A stretch of DNA of 64,000 nt from UMGS1387 sp045540015 (GTDB lineage Bacteria; Bacillota; Clostridia; Oscillospirales; CAG-382), in contig JAZQGP010000049.1 of assembly GCA_045540015.1 (NCBI GenBank), positions 37,595 through 101,594 of the forward strand. The letters run 5' to 3'. Of this stretch, positions 7,557 through 16,249 are shown piece after piece (the first letter of the stretch is position 1; every line of letters begins with the position of its first letter). The notes below the pieces were generated by a model, which worked only from the letters and a program-made list of their open reading frames with translations, searched no databases and was not told where the DNA came from. The position numbers were made by a program, and so were the translations under genes.

Positions 7557-9341
7557 TTATTCAAACTGCGAGTTGTAAATACTGCAATATACGCCGCCTT
7601 TTGCAAGCAGCTCCTTATGCGTTCCGCTTTCAACTATTTCACCGTTATTCACAACCAAAATAACATCCGCATTCTTTACCGTTGAAAGCCTGTGTGCAAT
7701 GATAAAGCAGGTTTTGTTCTGCATAAGACGTGTCATGGCTTCGGATATGCGTATCTCGGTTCTGGAGTCAACGTTTGACGTTGCTTCGTCCAGTATAAGC
7801 ATGCTTGAATCATTTAGCATTGCACGGGCAATTGTGATAAGCTGCTTTTGTCCCTTTGAAACACTGCTTCCGTCGTCATTAAGCACCGTGTCATAGCCAT
7901 GCTCAAGGTTTTCTATAAACTCGCAAATCCCTGCCTGCTTTGCAGCTCTTTTTACGTCCTCTAAGGTAGCTCCCTCTCTGCCGTAAGCTATGTTCTCGGC
8001 AACAGTGCCGCTGAAGAGCCATGTGTCCTGAAGCACCATTGTATAGTTTCTGCGAAGACTGCTTCTTGTCAGCGTTAGCATATCCTTTCCGTCAACCAGA
8101 ATTCTTCCGCTGTCAGGGTCGTAAAAACGCATAAGAAGGTTTATAATCGTGGTTTTGCCTGCACCCGTAGGTCCGACAACAGCAACCACAGTTCCCTTTT
8201 TCGCATCAAGATTCAGATTCTTTATTATCTGTCTTGTTTTGTCATATCCGAAAGACAAATTCTCAATTTTAACATTTCCTTCGGCACACACAAGCTCTGC
8301 TGCATCCTCTGCATCCGGCGTTTCACTATGCTCGTCAAGCAAATCAAACATTCTGTCTGCAGCGGCAAAAGCCGACTGAAGCTCGCTTATAATGTTGGCA
8401 AGCTCGTTTATCGGACCTGAAAACTTTCGCGAATACAGCAGGAATGAAGAAATGTTTCCGAGCGAAATAATTCCTATGGTAAACGGCCCTATATCCCTTC
8501 CTCCGAAAAGATATATGAGAACACCCAGCACACTTACAAGCGCCATTGAAATGTTGTTTATAAAGTTAACACACGGTCCTACCATGCAGGCATGGTAATC
8601 TGCCGCATAATATGCATCAACTGCATTTTTGTTGTATTCGTCAAAGCGACTGAGCGTGCTTTCTTCGCTTCCGTATGCCTTGACAGAACGCAGTCCCGAC
8701 ATCATTTCCTCGGCATATCCGTTAAGCTCACCGAGAGCTGCCGAGCGCTTTTTGAACAGCGGCTGAACCTTCTTTGTTTTATACTTTGTAAACCATATTG
8801 TAATAGGTACGGTAACAACGAACACCGACAGAAGCGGCGGACTTATCGTACACATCATGATAAACGAACCGACAACGGTTATCGCGCTTGCGCCTATCTG
8901 CAAAACATCATTTGAAAGAGAAGCGTTTATCGTATCAATATCATATGAAATACGGCTGACAATATCTCCCGTCTGGGTTCTGTCATAGAACGACACGGGA
9001 AGCGACAGAAGATGCTCAAACACATCCCGTCGCATATCGTACATAACCTTCTTTGATACAAAAGTCATTATTAAAGTAAGAAGATACGACAGCACGGCAC
9101 TAACTGCATACACTGCCACCATCAGCACACAGCAGCGTACAACCGTTTCAAAATCAACACCGTCCTCAAGGCTTATCGCGTCAATGGCATTACCCGAAAG
9201 CTTCGGTCCTGCAAGTGACAGCACGTTCGACGAAATCATCAGAAGAAACGCAATGCACAGCATTGGAGCATGTCTTAACAGATATTTTGACAAGCGTGCA
9301 AGAATGTACTTTTTCGAATGCTTTATTCTCTGCTTTTTCAT
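7557..9341 (-). CDS. ABC exporter half-transporter with canonical Walker B
   Basis: This 594-residue half-transporter has an N-terminal six-helix type-IV exporter membrane domain (about 25-320) and a C-terminal ATPase (about 355-590). The ATPase shows Walker A GPTGAGKTT, Walker B LILDEATSNVD with the catalytic Glu, and the H-loop IIAHRLSTV. The ABC signature is non-canonical: VSKGQ instead of LSGGQ. Its start overlaps the partner gene's stop by 4 bp, so the two are translationally coupled. Together they form a heterodimeric exporter of the BmrCD/TmrAB type. Substrates of such pairs include drugs, peptides and lipids, and cannot be chosen here. Confidence 0.9.
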   Translation of the reverse strand: MKKQRIKHSKKYILARLSKYLLRHAPMLCIAFLLMISSNVLSLAGPKLSGNAIDAISLEDGVDFETVVRCCVLMVAVYAVSAVLSYLLTLIMTFVSKKVMYDMRRDVFEHLLSLPVSFYDRTQTGDIVSRISYDIDTINASLSNDVLQIGASAITVVGSFIMMCTISPPLLSVFVVTVPITIWFTKYKTKKVQPLFKKRSAALGELNGYAEEMMSGLRSVKAYGSEESTLSRFDEYNKNAVDAYYAADYHACMVGPCVNFINNISMALVSVLGVLIYLFGGRDIGPFTIGIISLGNISSFLLYSRKFSGPINELANIISELQSAFAAADRMFDLLDEHSETPDAEDAAELVCAEGNVKIENLSFGYDKTRQIIKNLNLDAKKGTVVAVVGPTGAGKTTIINLLMRFYDPDSGRILVDGKDMLTLTRSSLRRNYTMVLQDTWLFSGTVAENIAYGREGATLEDVKRAAKQAGICEFIENLEHGYDTVLNDDGSSVSKGQKQLITIARAMLNDSSMLILDEATSNVDSRTEIRISEAMTRLMQNKTCFIIAHRLSTVKNADVILVVNNGEIVESGTHKELLAKGGVYCSIYNSQFE

Positions 9342-11095
9342 ACTGCCGTCACCTCACTTCCCATCTGAGATTCGGCAATTTCACGGTAAACGTCGCAAGA
9401 AGAAAGAAGCTCCGAGTGCGTTCCTTTCCCGATTACGCTTCCGTTTTCAAGCACGAGTATAAGGTCGGCATCCTTAACCGAGCTTACACGCTGGGCAACC
9501 GTCACAAGCGTTGTTTTTCCGCGGTAGTTTTCCTTGACTGCAGCTCTTAAAAGTGCGTCCGTCTTATAGTCAAGTGCGCTCGAGGAATCGTCAAGAATAA
9601 GTATTTCAGGCTCCAGTGCAAGAGCACGGGCAATAAGCAGACGCTGTCTCTGTCCGCCGGACACGTTTGTACCCTTTGACGTGAGAACATGCTCTGTTTT
9701 ATCGTCCAGTGCATCTACAAATTCAAAGCCCTGTGCACTTTTAAGTGCCTTTTCTATCTGGGCATCCGAAACCTCGCGTCCGAACTTTATGTTGTCGCTT
9801 ATGCTTCCTTCGAAGATAAAGTCGTTCTGCAAAACAACTCCGAACTTTTTACGAAGGTTCTTTCTCGTATATTCGCAAAGAGGCTTTCCGTCTATGTAAA
9901 CACAGCCGTACTCGGGGTCGTAAAACCGCATGAGAAGCGATATAAGCGTTGACTTTCCGCTTCCGGTTGAGCCTATAATTCCAAGCGTCTGACCTTTTTT
10001 GAGAGAAAAATCAATATTCTTGAGTACAGGCTTGTTTTTGATATAGGAAAAAGTGACATTTTCAAAACGTATTTTTTCGTCGTAATCGGGAATGTCCTTG
10101 TCATTTTCCTCCGACATAAGCTCTTTTTCTTTTTCAAAAAGCTTGTCTATGCCGTCCTGTGTATCCACAACCTCGCTTATTCTGTTTGCGCTTGCAACAC
10201 CGCGTGAGGTCATCATAAACACACGCGTAACAGACAGCATTGCGTTTGATATCATGGTAAAATACGTCATGAATGCAATAATCTTGCCGGCTTCGGTAAG
10301 TCCTGCATCTACCCTGTATGCGCCCGCAAGCAAAACCGCACACAAGCCAAGATTCAAAAGCAGCATAATAACAGGATTTGAGATGCCCATAATAAGGCTC
10401 GCATTCCTGTCACGTCTTGCCGTTTCCCTATTTACTGATGAAAATCTGTCACGCTCATACTCCGTTTTTGAAAGTGCTTTTATAACTCGAATGCCAAGAG
10501 CATTTTCTCTTACAACACGCACAAGAGAGTCAACCGAGTCCTGGAGCGAATGATACAGCTTAACACCGCGTCCCGAAACAAAATAAACCACAAAGCTGAT
10601 AAACGGAAGCGTGCAGACAAGAACAAGCGTAAGATACGTATCAAGAAACAGAGTAACCCCAATACCGCCTACAAGCAAAATCGGAGCTCTTACGCCGATT
10701 CTCTGGACACGGGCAATAAAGTTGTGAAGATTATATGTATCTGATGTGAGCCTTGCCTCAAGTGAAGCTATGGTCAGCTCATCCGACTTTCTGCAGGAAA
10801 GCTGCTGAGTACGCTCAAACAGGTCATGACGTATTTTCTCGCACGAATCACGTGCAACCTTCGATGCCATTCGGTTTGCCTTTACGTTAAACGCAAACGC
10901 CATCACTGCAAACAGCAGCATAAGCAGTCCGAAAAGTACAATGTGCTTTATGCTTCTTGTAGGTGCAACAACGTCTATAAGGTGTGCAAGTATCATCGGC
11001 AAAACAAGGTCTGCAACCGTGCCGATAAATTTTATCAGCAGTCCGCAGATAATCGCAAAGCTGTAAGGCTTTATATATCTGTATATGAATTTCAC
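9338..11095 (-). CDS. ABC exporter half-transporter with degenerate ATPase site
   Basis: This 585-residue partner has the same membrane plus ATPase layout. Walker A (GSTGSGKST) and the signature VSGGQRQR are canonical. Walker B reads LILDDSSSALD, with Asp in place of the catalytic Glu, and the H-loop His is replaced by Gln (TVAQRVSS). Combined with the deviant signature of the partner, the dimer would have one active and one degenerate ATP site, the hallmark of heterodimeric exporters. It is first in the operon, with a promoter just upstream. Confidence 0.9.
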   Translation of the reverse strand: MKFIYRYIKPYSFAIICGLLIKFIGTVADLVLPMILAHLIDVVAPTRSIKHIVLFGLLMLLFAVMAFAFNVKANRMASKVARDSCEKIRHDLFERTQQLSCRKSDELTIASLEARLTSDTYNLHNFIARVQRIGVRAPILLVGGIGVTLFLDTYLTLVLVCTLPFISFVVYFVSGRGVKLYHSLQDSVDSLVRVVRENALGIRVIKALSKTEYERDRFSSVNRETARRDRNASLIMGISNPVIMLLLNLGLCAVLLAGAYRVDAGLTEAGKIIAFMTYFTMISNAMLSVTRVFMMTSRGVASANRISEVVDTQDGIDKLFEKEKELMSEENDKDIPDYDEKIRFENVTFSYIKNKPVLKNIDFSLKKGQTLGIIGSTGSGKSTLISLLMRFYDPEYGCVYIDGKPLCEYTRKNLRKKFGVVLQNDFIFEGSISDNIKFGREVSDAQIEKALKSAQGFEFVDALDDKTEHVLTSKGTNVSGGQRQRLLIARALALEPEILILDDSSSALDYKTDALLRAAVKENYRGKTTLVTVAQRVSSVKDADLILVLENGSVIGKGTHSELLSSCDVYREIAESQMGSEVTAV

Positions 11096-11130
11096 GTCTG
11101 CACCTCCGTCTTGCTCAAATCCACCTTATT

Positions 11131-11158
11131 ATTCTACCACAAAATGAAAAAAAGTCAA
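11131..11158 (-). promoter_or_regulatory. Promoter of ABC exporter operon
   Basis: The -35 is TTGACT (11158-11153) and the -10 is TAGAAT (11136-11131), with a 16-bp spacer. Confidence 0.6.
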
Positions 11159-11189
11159 GCAAATACGTAGGCGCTTGTCACAAATATCG

Positions 11190-11218
11190 TTGACACCTTC
11201 GCTTAAATATGATATGAT
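11190..11218 (+). promoter_or_regulatory. Promoter of the 11249 gene
   Basis: The -35 is TTGACA (11190-11195) and the -10 is TATGAT (11213-11218), with a 17-bp spacer. It is divergent from the exporter promoter. Confidence 0.75.
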
Positions 11219-11248
11219 ATTTCTGCAAAGAAATTTAAGGAGAAAACA

Positions 11249-11962
11249 ATGAGCCTTACTTTTTCGCCTGTTCTTAAAACAGGACTCTCACTTGTACCGG
11301 GAGAAACGCATGAACTTGAATTCAGATTTGAAAACTCCTCGGAATATGACAAAAATCTATATTGCACGCTTCGCTCGCCCGAAGGACTTCTGTTATCAAG
11401 AAATCATTTTGATGTTCTTGTCCCGGCAGAGGGAATAAGCATTGAAACCTTGAAAATCACGATTCCAAAGGATTTACGTGTGTTTTATTCAAGCAATTTT
11501 TTTGTTCTTGAAACTACCGATGCCGTTTTGGAGGAGGACAAAAATTTTGCATTCTTTTTAAGCTGTGCCCTGCCTTGGAAATGGAGCATTGAAAAAGAAG
11601 ATAAAAGTCTTTCATCAAACGGAACGGCATATCTCGGAACGGCTCACGTATGCAAAGCCGATATTCCGTTGCAAAACGAAAACGGAACTCTCAGCCTTTT
11701 CTCGCAGCTTATCTGCGCCTTGGACGACAGCACAGACATTCGGATTAATTCTCAAAACGACTGTACGGTTTATCTCGACGGAAAAAGCATAAGCTGTGCA
11801 GCAAAAGAACATCACATTTCGCTTTCACTCCACAGCGGAGTAAACAGCCTGTGCATAAAAACGGATTCCTTGGAATGTGCAGTTTCTGCCGAGTTTGTTC
11901 AAACCACGGATTATGTTGCCTCATGCATCAACCCCGATTATTTCATAGACACTTCAAAATGA
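11249..11962 (+). CDS. Hypothetical beta-rich protein
   Basis: This is a 237-residue protein that I do not recognise. It has no signal peptide or membrane segment. The sequence is rich in alternating hydrophobic residues (for example LVPGETHELEFRFENSS and VYLDGKSISCAAKEHHISLSL), suggesting a beta-sandwich fold in two halves. The start has a good AAGGAG site. It lies 13 bp upstream of a secreted copper-amine-oxidase-like stalk protein on the same strand, so the two are probably co-expressed. Confidence 0.7.
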   Translation: MSLTFSPVLKTGLSLVPGETHELEFRFENSSEYDKNLYCTLRSPEGLLLSRNHFDVLVPAEGISIETLKITIPKDLRVFYSSNFFVLETTDAVLEEDKNFAFFLSCALPWKWSIEKEDKSLSSNGTAYLGTAHVCKADIPLQNENGTLSLFSQLICALDDSTDIRINSQNDCTVYLDGKSISCAAKEHHISLSLHSGVNSLCIKTDSLECAVSAEFVQTTDYVASCINPDYFIDTSK

Positions 11963-11975
11963 AAGGATATATAAA

Positions 11976-12842
11976 ATGAAAAATGTTATTAAACAGCTCT
12001 CTGCCGTAATACTCTGCGCCATGCTTTCGGCAAACGTTACTGCTGCTCCCGTGAACAGCTATGATTTCCCGCAGGACCACGATGAATTTGAAGGCATAAC
12101 CGATGGTTTTAAAATAAAAGACGGTTTTCACAACTGCATATACAAAGGAAAGCTATCAACCATCTGCACGTTCGGTCTTCCCGTTACGTACATTTCTCCC
12201 GAGCTTGAAAATGTTACCGCAACCCATCTTACGTTTTCATTGAAAAGCCAGTTCGCACAGCCGACTTCTACCCTTGAAGTAAAAATCAAGACCTCAGACG
12301 GCGACCAAAATTTCAGTCTGCCTCTTGCCGACACAAATGCTCACGTATACACCGTAAAGTTTGACGAAGTTGTTGTTACCGGCTACGAGATTTTCGTAAA
12401 CGCCGTTCCCGAAAGCGGCGACATGTACGGCATCGACCTTGAATTTGCATACCTTTTCAATTCCGAAAAGCTTATTCACTTTTCAATCGGAGAACAATTC
12501 GGCATGGTCGACTCTGAGAAAAAAGCTCTTGATGCTCCGGCATTTATTGCAGAAAACAGAACTCTCACTCCTGCTCGTTTTGTAGCCGAAAGCCTTGGTG
12601 CAGAGGTTGCCTGGGACAACACCGAAAGAAAAGTTACCGTTACAAAGGGCGATACAGAAATTATAATGTACATAGACAACGCCACAGCATACATAAACGG
12701 CACTACCGTCACTCTTGACAGCGCACCCATTATACGCGACAGCAGAACCTATACCCCTGCCCGATTTGTTGCAGAAGCACTCGGTGCACAAGTGCTTTGG
12801 GATGACTATTCAAAAACAGTTATTATTGAAGACAGGAAATAA
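11976..12842 (+). CDS. Secreted protein with copper-amine-oxidase N-like (stalk) domain
   Basis: This 288-residue protein has a signal peptide (1-24, ending VTAAP) and a central beta-rich region (about 30-170). The C-terminus carries the duplicated 'copper amine oxidase N-terminal domain' common in Clostridia surface proteins: RTLTPARFVAESLGAEVAW and RTYTPARFVAEALGAQVLW, each followed by a short VTVTKG or VIIEDRK strand. Such domains act as wall-associated modules rather than oxidases; no oxidase catalytic domain is present. The same module ends the protein encoded at 12951-15338, with nearly identical wording. This suggests a shared surface location. Confidence 0.82.
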   Translation: MKNVIKQLSAVILCAMLSANVTAAPVNSYDFPQDHDEFEGITDGFKIKDGFHNCIYKGKLSTICTFGLPVTYISPELENVTATHLTFSLKSQFAQPTSTLEVKIKTSDGDQNFSLPLADTNAHVYTVKFDEVVVTGYEIFVNAVPESGDMYGIDLEFAYLFNSEKLIHFSIGEQFGMVDSEKKALDAPAFIAENRTLTPARFVAESLGAEVAWDNTERKVTVTKGDTEIIMYIDNATAYINGTTVTLDSAPIIRDSRTYTPARFVAEALGAQVLWDDYSKTVIIEDRK

Positions 12843-12865
12843 CAGCATTACAGCATATACAACAC

Positions 12866-12898
12866 GACCGTCGGACTTTTCATGCCGACGGTCTTTTT
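12866..12898 (+). terminator. Terminator of the 11249-11976 operon
   Basis: The inverted repeat GACCGTCGG ... CCGACGGTC is followed by TTTTTG, 24 bp beyond the stop codon. Confidence 0.85.
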
Positions 12899-12899
12899 G

Positions 12900-12935
12900 T
12901 CATAAAAAGAGGACTGCCCTTTAAGGCAGTCCTCT
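12900..12935 (-). terminator. Terminator of the cohesin operon
   Basis: On the minus strand an 11-bp perfect stem (AGAGGACTGCC ... GGCAGTCCTCT) is followed by TTTTTAT. A close relative of this hairpin occurs at 57963-57995. Confidence 0.85.
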
Positions 12936-12950
12936 GAGTTTAAACTATAA

Positions 12951-15338
12951 TTAGTTTCTTGTGATAACAACCTGACGAAGAAGCTCGTTCCACTCAACAG
13001 TTGCACCAAGTGCTTCTGCAACAAATCTTACAGGAGTGTAAGTTCTGTCGTTGCGAATGAATGCAGGAGAATCAAGAGTTACAGGATTGCCATTGATATA
13101 AGCTATATCAGAGTCAATGTAAATCTCAATCATTGTAAGGTTCTTATGAATAGTAACCTTTCTCTGAGCATTGTCCCATGCAACATATGCGCCAAGGCTT
13201 TCAGCTACAAATCTTGCAGGAAGCATTGTTCTGTCCTTTTCAATTATAGGAGCAACATCATTTGCTACAGCTTCGCCATATACCTGTGCATCAACTGAGC
13301 CGATTGTAAGAATAATCTGAGAAGCTGTCTTGTTTGTTACGGTTCCAGTGCCGGGCTTCTTGTTGCTTCCGTTTGCAGGAATAACAACAGAGCTGGTCTT
13401 TCTTGCAAATTCTGCACTTGCTGTTACATCATTAGCAGCAATAAATACAAACTCATTGCTTGCAGATGAGAGAATATCTGTATATTCTTCGCCGTCTTCT
13501 GTATTGGTTATTTCAAAGTTCTTTACTCTGTAGCCTGTGGAGGGTACTGCGGTAAGTGTTACTTTAGAACCGATAAGATATGTGCCTGTACCTTCAACAA
13601 AGCCGTTTTCTGTTTCTTCGGATTCAACTGTAATGAGCTTTTCAGCAGGAGCTGTGAATGTAGGAATAACAACTTCTTCGGCAAGAACAAAGTTGCCGCT
13701 GAGAAGTGCAATGTTGCTAAGTGTTACTTCACCGTTTTCATCAACTTCAACTGTTGCACCGGAAAGGTCAACCTTGATTTCCGTTCCGTCTACAAGAGCA
13801 ATAACAAGCTCATCGTCACTGTCGTAGTCAACATAAGCAATCTCAGAGATTGTCATAGGATTAACTACAATAGCAACTTCATTATAATATGCGTTATATT
13901 CATCGTTGCCGTCAGAAGTGATTATAATTTTTGCTTCACCTGCACCAACGATAGCAATGTCTCCGTTTACATCAACAGTTACAACGTCCTCATTTGTGGA
14001 TTCATAAGTGAAATCGGTAATTCCGCTTTCAGCGTCAGGAGTTACTGCAATGCTAACAACACCCTCGTAGCCGTAAACAAGCTCTTCAATTGTAGGAACT
14101 ACAACGGTCTGAGTGTACTTATCATCAATGGTAAATATGCCCTTGTTTACAGTTACCTTGAAATTGCTGTTATTTGTATATGTTGCGTTTATAGGATATT
14201 CGCCCTTAGCTTCGCCGGGTTTTCTTGTAACAACAACATCAATATATTCGTCTGCCCATGCAGGCTCAATATCATAACCGTAGTTGCCCTCAGGATCATC
14301 CTGGCCTTCAAGCTTACCTGCTTTCACAAGAGTCTTTGTTGTAATTGTTACAGGACAAACTGTGATCTTCGCGGTAAGAGCAGGCTGTGTTTTAAGAACA
14401 TAGTTTTCAGCATCATCGCCGCTGAGTACGATTTCTTCGTATGCAACAGCAATTCTTGTTCCAACATTAGCAGATGCAAATTCACCGATTTCAGGGATAT
14501 TTGCTTCAACTGCATCGCCTTCGATTACGCCCTTGAGCTCACCGCCTGTAATAACAGCTTCAGCTGTTGTGTCGAAAACTTTATCCTGAGCCTTAAGACC
14601 TGTAATTTCAACATTTTTCTTATTTATAATGATATCAGCTTCGAGAACCTTTGTTGTATAGCCTTCCTTTGTAAGAGTTGCAGTAATAGTATGAGTACCT
14701 GCATTTGTTACTGTTTCGGGAGAATAAACAACCTGTGTGTCGCTAAGGTCGCCTGTAAGACCTACAACCTCAATAGACTGAGGTTCTCCGTTATATGTAA
14801 CAGTTTTTCCTGTAAGCTTTACAGAAGCGGGGAACTGTTCCTTAACTATTGTTACAGAACCAGCTGCATTTGCAAGAGAAAAGTCCACTTCAGTTCTTCC
14901 GTTGTATGTAAAAGCTACTCCGGGAGTGGGTGTAACTGTAATTTCTGTTGTTCCTTCTTCTTTTGCAAGAATCTTAAATTCAAAAGAAACAAGAGTTCCA
15001 TCGCCTTCTGCATTTACACCTGCTCTCGTTGCATATGCAAATGTGAGTGTGCTTGCCTCAGTGTCACCGGGCTCTGTGCATGCATCGTTACCAATGCAAT
15101 CTTCGATAGAATAGCTAACTAATTCTAATGCATTCTGATCGTAAGAAACTTTATATTCAAGACATCCAAATCCGGGGTTATTCGCAATTTCAACATCAAC
15201 TGTAACAGTTTCGCCTGTTTTTCCTTCAACCTGTGATACAACAATTGTAGGCTCATCCGCTGCATAAACTACGCCGCTTACTACAATAGAAGCAACAAGC
15301 ATAACAGATACAATAAATAAACTTAAAATCTTTTTCAT
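12951..15338 (-). CDS. Secreted cohesin / MBG-repeat / stalk-domain protein
   Basis: This 795-residue secreted protein has a signal peptide ending VVYAAD (about residue 28). A cohesin-type domain follows (about 30-165; IVVSQVEGKTGETVTVDVEIANNPGF is its first strand pair). Next come an MBG-like module (about 170-240, VTYNGEPQSIEVVGL), a YDG-like module (about 240-330, KVFDTTAEAVITGG), a BIg2-like Ig segment (about 420-510) and an InlB/bacterial-repeat-like segment (ESEETENGFVEGTGTYLIGS). The C-terminal pair of copper-amine-oxidase-like stalk repeats is RTMLPARFVAESLGAYVAW and RTYTPVRFVAEALGATVEW. I start at the second ATG because AAGGAG lies about 9 nt before it. It is 21 bp behind the cohesin-dockerin gene, and its cohesin could receive that dockerin. 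Confidence 0.87.
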   Translation of the reverse strand: MKKILSLFIVSVMLVASIVVSGVVYAADEPTIVVSQVEGKTGETVTVDVEIANNPGFGCLEYKVSYDQNALELVSYSIEDCIGNDACTEPGDTEASTLTFAYATRAGVNAEGDGTLVSFEFKILAKEEGTTEITVTPTPGVAFTYNGRTEVDFSLANAAGSVTIVKEQFPASVKLTGKTVTYNGEPQSIEVVGLTGDLSDTQVVYSPETVTNAGTHTITATLTKEGYTTKVLEADIIINKKNVEITGLKAQDKVFDTTAEAVITGGELKGVIEGDAVEANIPEIGEFASANVGTRIAVAYEEIVLSGDDAENYVLKTQPALTAKITVCPVTITTKTLVKAGKLEGQDDPEGNYGYDIEPAWADEYIDVVVTRKPGEAKGEYPINATYTNNSNFKVTVNKGIFTIDDKYTQTVVVPTIEELVYGYEGVVSIAVTPDAESGITDFTYESTNEDVVTVDVNGDIAIVGAGEAKIIITSDGNDEYNAYYNEVAIVVNPMTISEIAYVDYDSDDELVIALVDGTEIKVDLSGATVEVDENGEVTLSNIALLSGNFVLAEEVVIPTFTAPAEKLITVESEETENGFVEGTGTYLIGSKVTLTAVPSTGYRVKNFEITNTEDGEEYTDILSSASNEFVFIAANDVTASAEFARKTSSVVIPANGSNKKPGTGTVTNKTASQIILTIGSVDAQVYGEAVANDVAPIIEKDRTMLPARFVAESLGAYVAWDNAQRKVTIHKNLTMIEIYIDSDIAYINGNPVTLDSPAFIRNDRTYTPVRFVAEALGATVEWNELLRQVVITRN

Positions 15339-15359
15339 TTCTATATTCTCCTTCATGAA

Positions 15360-16046
15360 TTAATTGAGTTCTACGGGCCAATCTGCAACATACTGTAACA
15401 GTCTTGCTGCATCACGTGAATTAACTTCTCCATCACCGTTTACATCCAGTGCAGCTTCTACATATTCCACATCCCAGTTTGCAACATACTGTAACAATCT
15501 TGCCGCATCACGTGCATTAACTTCTCCATCACCGTTTACATCACCGGGTGTATAGTCCTTAATCTCAACACTGCCGCTTGCAGTATAAAGATTTACTGAC
15601 TGCAGGTCTTCGTCTGCAACATTGTCGGTTTCGCAGGTAATACTGATGTCGTATGTACCAAGCTCAGCATCGTCTGCCACCTCGAATTTAACAGAAGCAG
15701 CTGTTCCGTCGGAGGTTACGTTCTTTCCTTCTCCTTCGAGCAACACAAGTGTCACTTCACCGGGAACCTCGGTGTTATACGCAGCAACATCAAACCCGAT
15801 ATCGCCTGCCTTCACCTCGGTAGGAGCCAACACATCGCTGTTGAAGGAAATTTTGAAAACTGCACCTGCAACTCCGGGGTTGTTTGTAACCTTTACATTT
15901 ACTGTAACGCTACCGCCCTTTGTACCTGTGGCATCGGCAATCTCGCCTGTAGGCTGATCGGACGCATCATCACCCGCGAAGACAGCAAGTGAAAGCATCG
16001 CAAGCATAAGCATTGCCAAAAAGACCGAAAAGATTCTTTTCTTCAT
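15360..16046 (-). CDS. Secreted cohesin-dockerin protein
   Basis: This 228-residue protein has a signal peptide (1-24), one cohesin domain (about 30-160; GSVTVNVKVTNNPGVAGAVFKI) and a C-terminal type-I dockerin (about 168-228). The dockerin shows two EF-hand-like calcium loops, DVNGDGEVNARDAARLLQYV and DVNGDGEVNSRDAARLLQYV. Cohesin-dockerin pairs assemble cellulosomes and other surface complexes, but having both on one small chain, with no catalytic domain, is unusual. The start at the internal ATG is supported by an AAAGGA site. It is the first gene of a two-gene operon with the larger cohesin protein. Confidence 0.9.
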   Translation of the reverse strand: MKKRIFSVFLAMLMLAMLSLAVFAGDDASDQPTGEIADATGTKGGSVTVNVKVTNNPGVAGAVFKISFNSDVLAPTEVKAGDIGFDVAAYNTEVPGEVTLVLLEGEGKNVTSDGTAASVKFEVADDAELGTYDISITCETDNVADEDLQSVNLYTASGSVEIKDYTPGDVNGDGEVNARDAARLLQYVANWDVEYVEAALDVNGDGEVNSRDAARLLQYVADWPVELN

Positions 16047-16115
16047 ATTGCCTTTTCCTTTCGCTTTAAATTCGTTTACCCGCACGCATACGCATACGGA
16101 GCCTTTTACTTATAT

Positions 16116-16144
16116 ATAATAACATTTGTTTCGCATTTTGTCAA
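16116..16144 (-). promoter_or_regulatory. Promoter of the cohesin operon
   Basis: The -35 is TTGACA (16144-16139), the spacer is 17 bp and the -10 is TATTAT (16121-16116). Confidence 0.82.
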
Positions 16145-16203
16145 TAGGAAAACTGTGGATTTGTGCATAATATTGAGGTAGTTTTCACAAAAATCGCATG
16201 TTA

Positions 16204-16233
16204 CAAAAAAAACAGAGACCCGAAGGTCTCTGT
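16204..16233 (-). terminator. Terminator of first SLH gene
   Basis: The minus-strand stem CAGAGACC ... GGTCTCTG (16211-16231) is followed by TTTTTTTT, 17 bp after the stop codon. Confidence 0.88.
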
Positions 16234-16249
16234 TAATAATATTGCAAGA

